A DNA stretch of 64,000 bases from CAZICM01 sp964537685. GTDB taxonomy: Bacteria > Myxococcota_A > Polyangia > Polyangiales > Polyangiaceae. The stretch's first letter is position 1, and each line of letters opens with the position of its first letter. This document shows positions 59,151 through 64,000 of the stretch, piece after piece. The position numbers and the translations under genes are program-made. The stretch lies in NCBI GenBank assembly GCA_964537685.1, contig CAZICM010000017.1, positions 62,001 through 126,000 of the forward strand. Reading direction: 5' to 3'. Under the pieces are notes generated by a model. The model made no database searches. It saw only the letters and a list, made by a program, of their open reading frames with translations, and had not been told where the DNA came from.

Positions 59151-60971
59151 ATGGCATCAAAGCCCCCCACGGAATTCCCCTCCGGCTTGGGCGAGCAGTT
59201 CCGCCGCAATATTTGGCTCTACGGCAGCGGCGCTCTTTTGCTCCTCGCCCAGCAATTGATGATGGCCAAACGCGACTTCCTCGTAAAAGCGGCGGTCGAC
59301 TCGGCCGATCAAGGTCTGCGCGACGCGGCAATCTCGGCCGCTTTATGGATGTTCGCTGTGAGCATCGGCGCCGCTGTCGTGCGCGTGCTCTCGCGCGTGA
59401 CCATGTTCACCGGAGGCCGCAACGTCGAATACGAGCTGCGCGCTGTTTTGCTTGCGCGCCTTCACAAACTCGGCCCGGCCTTCTTCCGCAAAATGCCGAC
59501 CGGCGAAATTATGAGCCGCGCCACAAATGATCTCACGCAAGTCCGGCTCTTGCTCGGCTTTGGCGTGATGAACATCGTCAGTTCTCTCTTTGCCCTCGTA
59601 AGCGCGCTCTACGTGATGATCCGCAACTCGGGGCGTTTAACGCTGGCCGCGCTGATCATCCTGCCTCTGCTGCTTCTGGTAACGCGCTCGTTCTCTGGAA
59701 AGCTCTTTTCACGCACGCGGGAAAACCAAGAGGCGATCGGACGAATGAGCGACCGAGTACTGGCCAGCCTCGCAGGCGTCCGCGTCGTGCGCTCCTTCGC
59801 GCTCGAAGCGACGGAACTCGCGGCGTTTGAACGGGTGAACAAAGAGTATCTCGACAAGAGCCTTGCCCTCGCGAAACTCCGGGGATCGATGGGCCCGATG
59901 ATGGGCGCCATCAGCGCGGCCGGTGTGCTCATTGTCTTTTGGTACGGCGGATATTTGGTCTTGAGCGGCCAGATGAGCAAAGGCGATTTCGTATCGTTCT
60001 GGATGGCGCTCGGCCGTCTGACCTGGCCTCTGTTGGCCCTGGGTTTTGTTACCGCGATCGTCCAGCGGGGACGCGCCGGATACAGCCGGATCAAAGCCAT
60101 TTTTGATGCTGTTCCGGATATTCAGAGCGGCCCGCTGCCTGCTCCTAAACAAATCGCCGGAGCCCTCGAAGTCAAAGACCTCACCTTCAAACATGGTGAG
60201 CGCAAGGTGCTCGACGGCGTGAGTTTTGGCGTGCCAGCGGGAACGTCGCTGGCCATCGTTGGCCGCACAGGTTCAGGCAAGAGCACCATTGCAACGCTCT
60301 TGGCCAGACTTATGCCAACGCCTCCCAAATCCGTCTTCCTCGACGGCGCCGATATATGCGATCTGCCCGTGGAAACCGTGCGGGCAAATATTGGCTACGC
60401 CCAGCAGGACGCCTTTCTCTTTTCCACAACGGTCGCCCGCAACATCGGTTTTTCGCTCGACGATCCCGATGCGCCCGAAGGCATTTCGAAGATTCAGCAC
60501 GCGGCGAAGGAAGCCTTTGTTTTATCGGAAATCCAAGGCTTGCCCGATGGTTTTGACACCGTGGTCGGAGAGCGGGGCGTCCAGCTCTCAGGCGGCCAGC
60601 GCCAGCGCGTTGCCCTCGCCCGCGCGCTTATGCGCGAACCGCCGATTCTTGTTCTCGACGATCCAATGTCTGCGGTCGATGCCAAAACAGAAACGGCGAT
60701 CTTGGACGCGATCGCCAGGCAAGCCGATGAAAGAACCGTGATTCTTATCACTCACCGCGTCGCAGCCGCGCGCCGCTGCGATTCGATCGTTGTGCTCGAT
60801 CATGGCCGGGTCGCCGAACAGGGCACCCATGAAGAGCTGTGCAAAAACGGCGGGCTCTACGCTTCTTTCGCCGAAGAACAAAGGCTTGAAGCCGATCTCG
60901 ACGCCTTCGATATCAGCGGCGTCCACAGCGTTGAACCCGAAGCGGCCGCGGCCAAGGTGAGCGCCGAATGA
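59151..60971 (+). CDS. heterodimeric ABC exporter, subunit with degenerate Walker B
   Basis: A 606-residue half transporter: about six membrane helices in residues 20-320, then an ATPase. Walker A GRTGSGKST (371-379), signature LSGGQRQ (479-485) intact, Walker B ILVLDDPMSAVD with Asp504 where the catalytic Glu should be, H-loop ITHRVAAARR. This is the non-catalytic-site half of an MdlA/TM287-type heterodimer. The partner starts 4 bp inside its stop and supplies the catalytic Glu. Substrates of this group include lipids, drugs and peptides. Confidence 0.92.
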   Translation: MASKPPTEFPSGLGEQFRRNIWLYGSGALLLLAQQLMMAKRDFLVKAAVDSADQGLRDAAISAALWMFAVSIGAAVVRVLSRVTMFTGGRNVEYELRAVLLARLHKLGPAFFRKMPTGEIMSRATNDLTQVRLLLGFGVMNIVSSLFALVSALYVMIRNSGRLTLAALIILPLLLLVTRSFSGKLFSRTRENQEAIGRMSDRVLASLAGVRVVRSFALEATELAAFERVNKEYLDKSLALAKLRGSMGPMMGAISAAGVLIVFWYGGYLVLSGQMSKGDFVSFWMALGRLTWPLLALGFVTAIVQRGRAGYSRIKAIFDAVPDIQSGPLPAPKQIAGALEVKDLTFKHGERKVLDGVSFGVPAGTSLAIVGRTGSGKSTIATLLARLMPTPPKSVFLDGADICDLPVETVRANIGYAQQDAFLFSTTVARNIGFSLDDPDAPEGISKIQHAAKEAFVLSEIQGLPDGFDTVVGERGVQLSGGQRQRVALARALMREPPILVLDDPMSAVDAKTETAILDAIARQADERTVILITHRVAAARRCDSIVVLDHGRVAEQGTHEELCKNGGLYASFAEEQRLEADLDAFDISGVHSVEPEAAAAKVSAE

Positions 60972-62848
60972 GCCAGGAACAAGCCAAGGACACGGCCGTA
61001 AAAAACAAAGCGGCCAAAGCGTCGAACGCCCAAAAAGCCCTCGATAAATTTCACGAGGATACGGCGCTCAAAGAGACCTACGACATCAAAAACCTCGCGC
61101 TTTTATGGCCTTTTGTTAAGCCGCACGCGCGATTTTTGTTTGCGTCGATGGGCATTCTTTTGCTGAACGCAAGCTTCGCCCTGTCCAAACCTCTGGTGAT
61201 GCGATGGGCGCTGAATGCGCTCGATCAGCCCAACGCGGGCACGGCTCTCTTTCGCGCAGGGCTTGTGCTGACCACGGTGCTTCTGACCGAGCAGGCCCTG
61301 GCCTTCCCGCAAGTGTATTTCATGCAGCTTGCGGGCGCGCGGGCGATGGCCGATCTGCGCAGCCATGTCTTCCGCTTCCTTCATACACGAAGGCTCGCCT
61401 TCTTCGATCGCACGCCTGTGGGCCGCCTCGTCACCCGCGTCACCAACGACGTCGATGCCATCGGCGAAATGTTCGCTTCAGGCGCGCTTAATGCCATCGG
61501 CGACCTCGTGCGGCTCATCGGCATCGTCACGATCATGCTCAACCTCGACTGGCATATGTCGGTCTTCGCCTTTATCGCACTGCCGCCGGTAGCCCTGGGC
61601 GTGAACTGGACCCGCAAGCGCATGCGCGAAGTTTTCCGCGAAGTGCGGGCCAAAACGTCGCGGATGAACTCGTACTTAAACGAGCAGGTCTCCGGCATGG
61701 CCGTGGTTCAGGCGTATGCGCGCGAAGAGCGGGCCGGCGAGGAATTCGATGAGATCAACAGAGCCTACCGCGAGGCCAACAACCGCTCGATTTCGCTCGA
61801 TGCAGCCTTGGATGCGGCCATTGAAATGGTCAGCTCCATCTGCATCGCGGCTGTGCTTTGGTACGCGGGCGGGCGGACCATTTCCGACCGGGTGAGCTTT
61901 GGAACGCTGTTCGCCTTCGTTGCGTACATCGAGATGTTCTTCGTTCCGATCCGCGATTTGTCATCGCGCTACACGCTGCTGCAATCGGCGATGGCAGGCG
62001 CGGAGCGGGTATTCGAGCTTCTCGAAAACAAAGATGAAGACGCTCCAATGGCGGAGGACACGAGCCCCGCGTTGAATACCCGGCCGGCCCAGGCTTCAGA
62101 TTTCGCGCTGGAACTCGATCATGTGCATTTCGAATACAAGCCGGGCGTGCCGATTCTGTTCGATGTGAGCATGACGGCGAAACCCGGCGAAAAGATCGCG
62201 CTGGTCGGCGCGACGGGCGCGGGCAAGAGCACGGTGGCCTCGCTTCTATTGCGGCTCTACGACGTAAAGCAGGGCCAGGTGCGTATCCGCGGGCGCGATG
62301 CGCGCTCGATTCCCCGCGATGAATTGAGGCGCCTCTTCGCCGTCGTGCCCCAGGACGTATTTTTATTTCCCGGCACCGTCGAAACGAATATCGCCGCGGG
62401 CGAGGCCGAGCCCGATCACGATCGAGTGGTCCGCGCATTAGAATTAATTGACGCCCGGGAATTGTTTGAGAAGCGCGAAGGGGGACTCAATGCTCCTGTA
62501 TTGGAGCGCGGAAGCAATTTCTCGGCGGGAGAGCGCCAACTCATTGCATTTGCAAGAGCACTCTATCGAGATCCTCCCTTTTTAATCTTGGATGAAGCGA
62601 CGGCCAATGTGGATAGCGACACAGAAGCAAGACTCCAGCGGGCCGTCAGTGGAGCGATGAAGGATCGAACGGCGATTATTATCGCACATCGGCTATCCAC
62701 CATCCGAGCGGTAGATAGAATTGTCGTGTTTCATAAAGGGCGCGTCGTCGAGCAAGGAACCCATGAAGCCTTGCTGGCGCTGGATGGAGTATACGCAAAA
62801 CTCTATCGCTTGCAGTTTTCAAAAGAAGAAGCGAGCGCGGCGGAATAG
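60968..62848 (+). CDS. heterodimeric ABC exporter, partner subunit
   Basis: A 626-residue half transporter. The first 45 residues are a Lys/Ala-rich cytoplasmic leader, then about six membrane helices. ATPase: Walker A GATGAGKST (414-422), signature altered to FSAGERQ (518-524), Walker B LILDEATANVD with intact Glu543, H-loop IAHRLSTIRA. The altered signature and the partner's Asp504 would meet in one degenerate site, leaving one good site, as in MdlAB and TM287/288. Cotranscribed with its partner and probably the KOW gene. Confidence 0.92.
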   Translation: MSQEQAKDTAVKNKAAKASNAQKALDKFHEDTALKETYDIKNLALLWPFVKPHARFLFASMGILLLNASFALSKPLVMRWALNALDQPNAGTALFRAGLVLTTVLLTEQALAFPQVYFMQLAGARAMADLRSHVFRFLHTRRLAFFDRTPVGRLVTRVTNDVDAIGEMFASGALNAIGDLVRLIGIVTIMLNLDWHMSVFAFIALPPVALGVNWTRKRMREVFREVRAKTSRMNSYLNEQVSGMAVVQAYAREERAGEEFDEINRAYREANNRSISLDAALDAAIEMVSSICIAAVLWYAGGRTISDRVSFGTLFAFVAYIEMFFVPIRDLSSRYTLLQSAMAGAERVFELLENKDEDAPMAEDTSPALNTRPAQASDFALELDHVHFEYKPGVPILFDVSMTAKPGEKIALVGATGAGKSTVASLLLRLYDVKQGQVRIRGRDARSIPRDELRRLFAVVPQDVFLFPGTVETNIAAGEAEPDHDRVVRALELIDARELFEKREGGLNAPVLERGSNFSAGERQLIAFARALYRDPPFLILDEATANVDSDTEARLQRAVSGAMKDRTAIIIAHRLSTIRAVDRIVVFHKGRVVEQGTHEALLALDGVYAKLYRLQFSKEEASAAE

Positions 62849-62860
62849 CGCAAAATATCC

Positions 62861-64000
62861 TTATTCGATCGTCGAATTGCTCACCTGGGGATCTCCCTTT
62901 GCGATCACAAAAATCCCAGGAAACCCGGACGTCTCAAAACCTTCGCTCGGATTCTGGCTCAAGAAGGAATCTTGAATAATCAAGCTCCCTGACTTATCGT
63001 TGCTCACAAAGAAAATCGCGCCCCCGCCTTCCTTGGCGCTGTTGTTGGTCATCTTCACGCCGCACAAAGTAAGGGTAAAGGTATTGCCATCGTTGTAGAT
63101 GGCTCCGCCGCTTCCGCCGCCTGGAGTTCCTTGCTGCGCCGGATTTGCTCCATAGCCAATCGCTTGATTATGCGAGAATAGACTGTTGATGACCGTGTAC
63201 GAAACCCCGATGCTGCTCAGCGCCCCACCGTTGGAACCCACATTCCCCAGACCTTCTTTGCCTCCAAAGGTGCTGTTCACCACATACACAGGTAAATCTT
63301 GGTATTGATCAAAGACCCGAATCGCTCCACCACCCACATCGGGCCCGACATCGTCGCATACGTTGTTAAAAAAGCGCGAATTGATGACCTTAAAGCGGCC
63401 ACCGCGAACAAAAATCGCTCCACCGCCGTCGTCCAGTCCTTTGGCATTGCCATCAATAAAAGTTAGATTTTGAACCGTAAGTTGAGGCGTTTCTTGATTG
63501 TTGCACATCGGTGTTGTCCACACCAAGTCAGGATCACAGGTATTCTGATATAATATCCTGACTTTTCCCCCACCGCTTAGGGTCACTTTGCCCCCACCGT
63601 CAATCACGACCTTCGGCCCTTTATCATTAAAGATCTTCGCCGTCTCGTCCAGCGTAATCGTGATGGGATCGGGGCCGCAATTAAAGGTAATGACCCCACT
63701 CTGCGCCACGGCGTCGACAAAAGCCTTGGATGTACAGCTCTGAGGCGTACCGTCTCCGACGACATGATCGGGATTGGAAACATCTTCCAATTGAGCTTCA
63801 GCGGGCACCGTGCATTTCCCATCGGGATTGCCCGCCGCAGGACCATTATCGGGATTGGTATTGGGATTACCGCCCGTCCCGCTTCCGCTGCTACTGCCGC
63901 TTCCGCTTCCGCTGCTCGATCCGCTGTTGGCCGCGTTCCCTGTACCCCCACCTCCATCCGAATCCCCGCATGCAACTGCAATCACCGAGAACCCAAGACC
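62861..64000 (-). CDS. secreted right-handed beta-helix lipoprotein, 5' end outside window
   Basis: At least 378 residues; the frame runs off the end, so the start is not in the window. The visible end of the signal is SVIAVAC, then Gly/Ser linker (about 40 residues). The body has repeated short strands typical of pectate-lyase-like beta-helices: VVIDGGGKVTLSGG, LTVQNLTFIDGNAKGL, GGRFKVINSRFFNNVC, YTVINSLFSHNQAIG and GGAIFFVSNDKSG. Such polymorphic outer-membrane or surface proteins bind or cleave glycans, but no catalytic residue set can be named. It is tail-to-tail with the ABC exporter (12 bp). Confidence 0.8.
   Translation of the reverse strand, partial: GLGFSVIAVACGDSDGGGGTGNAANSGSSSGSGSGSSSGSGTGGNPNTNPDNGPAAGNPDGKCTVPAEAQLEDVSNPDHVVGDGTPQSCTSKAFVDAVAQSGVITFNCGPDPITITLDETAKIFNDKGPKVVIDGGGKVTLSGGGKVRILYQNTCDPDLVWTTPMCNNQETPQLTVQNLTFIDGNAKGLDDGGGAIFVRGGRFKVINSRFFNNVCDDVGPDVGGGAIRVFDQYQDLPVYVVNSTFGGKEGLGNVGSNGGALSSIGVSYTVINSLFSHNQAIGYGANPAQQGTPGGGSGGAIYNDGNTFTLTLCGVKMTNNSAKEGGGAIFFVSNDKSGSLIIQDSFLSQNPSEGFETSGFPGIFVIAKGDPQVSNSTIE

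Overview
The window reads as chromosome from a member of the Myxococcota, probably a Polyangia-type myxobacterium of moderate GC content. I infer this from family signatures, not from a search. They include Ser/Thr kinases with HRDxxPxN loops, one carrying a C-terminal domain resembling the Myxococcales-restricted DUF2378/TIGR02265 family. There is also a TIGR02266-type PilZ protein, choice-of-anchor L and IgGFc-binding-like secreted proteins, and many lipoproteins whose mature N-terminus is a Ser/Gly/Thr linker. I saw no rRNA, IS element, CRISPR array or phage genes. The single RNA gene recognised is a tRNA-Cys.

Layout. 1-12.5 kb: the end of an MTA/SAH deaminase; a DUF2914-like lipoprotein; an aldo/keto reductase with a PhyH dioxygenase; a Spy/CpxP-like protein; an ABC exporter; a 55-residue lipoprotein; a PNGase F-like lipoprotein; a coiled-coil membrane protein; an S46 dipeptidyl-peptidase; and an unrecognised gene followed by a clear terminator. 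12.6-16.6 kb: a large secreted multi-cysteine lipoprotein and a PDZ lipoprotein resembling an M61 peptidase that has lost its zinc motif. 16.7-19.8 kb: a sulfide detoxification cluster (sulfide:quinone oxidoreductase, TauE exporter, persulfide dioxygenase) with a sigma-54-like promoter. 19.8-27.9 kb, minus strand: a small hypothetical, a kinase, an OPA-type transporter with a PDZ-like insert, and a tight operon of TPR-like protein, ParA-type ATPase, Roadblock/LC7 protein, a second LC7-like protein and a V4R protein.

28-39.6 kb: tRNA-Cys; a 1,056-residue Asp-box lipoprotein; a P450 / PLP-enzyme fusion / GMC oxidoreductase operon; a double cupin; a repeat-rich lipoprotein; and PilZ. 39.6-49 kb: acyl-CoA synthetase, ATP-grasp protein, DnaJ, a PPDK regulatory protein, an IgGFc-binding-like lipoprotein whose start is covered by a perfect palindrome, a NAPE-PLD-like hydrolase, transaldolase/FSA, YbeY and an HU-like protein. 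49-57 kb: Lnt, an outer-membrane barrel protein, an RlmI-like methyltransferase, a HAD phosphatase, a kinase-DUF2378 fusion and a double zinc-ribbon protein. 57.7-64 kb: a KOW-motif protein, a heterodimeric ABC exporter pair and a truncated beta-helix lipoprotein.

The best candidates for undescribed biology are three. The ParA/Roadblock/V4R operon looks like a positioning or polarity module. The in-frame fusion of a PLP enzyme to a GMC small subunit has a Tat-like signal in the middle of the chain and sits between a P450 and a GMC oxidoreductase. The transporter carries a PDZ-like periplasmic insertion. Lnt, encoded here, would acylate the many lipoproteins in the same window.
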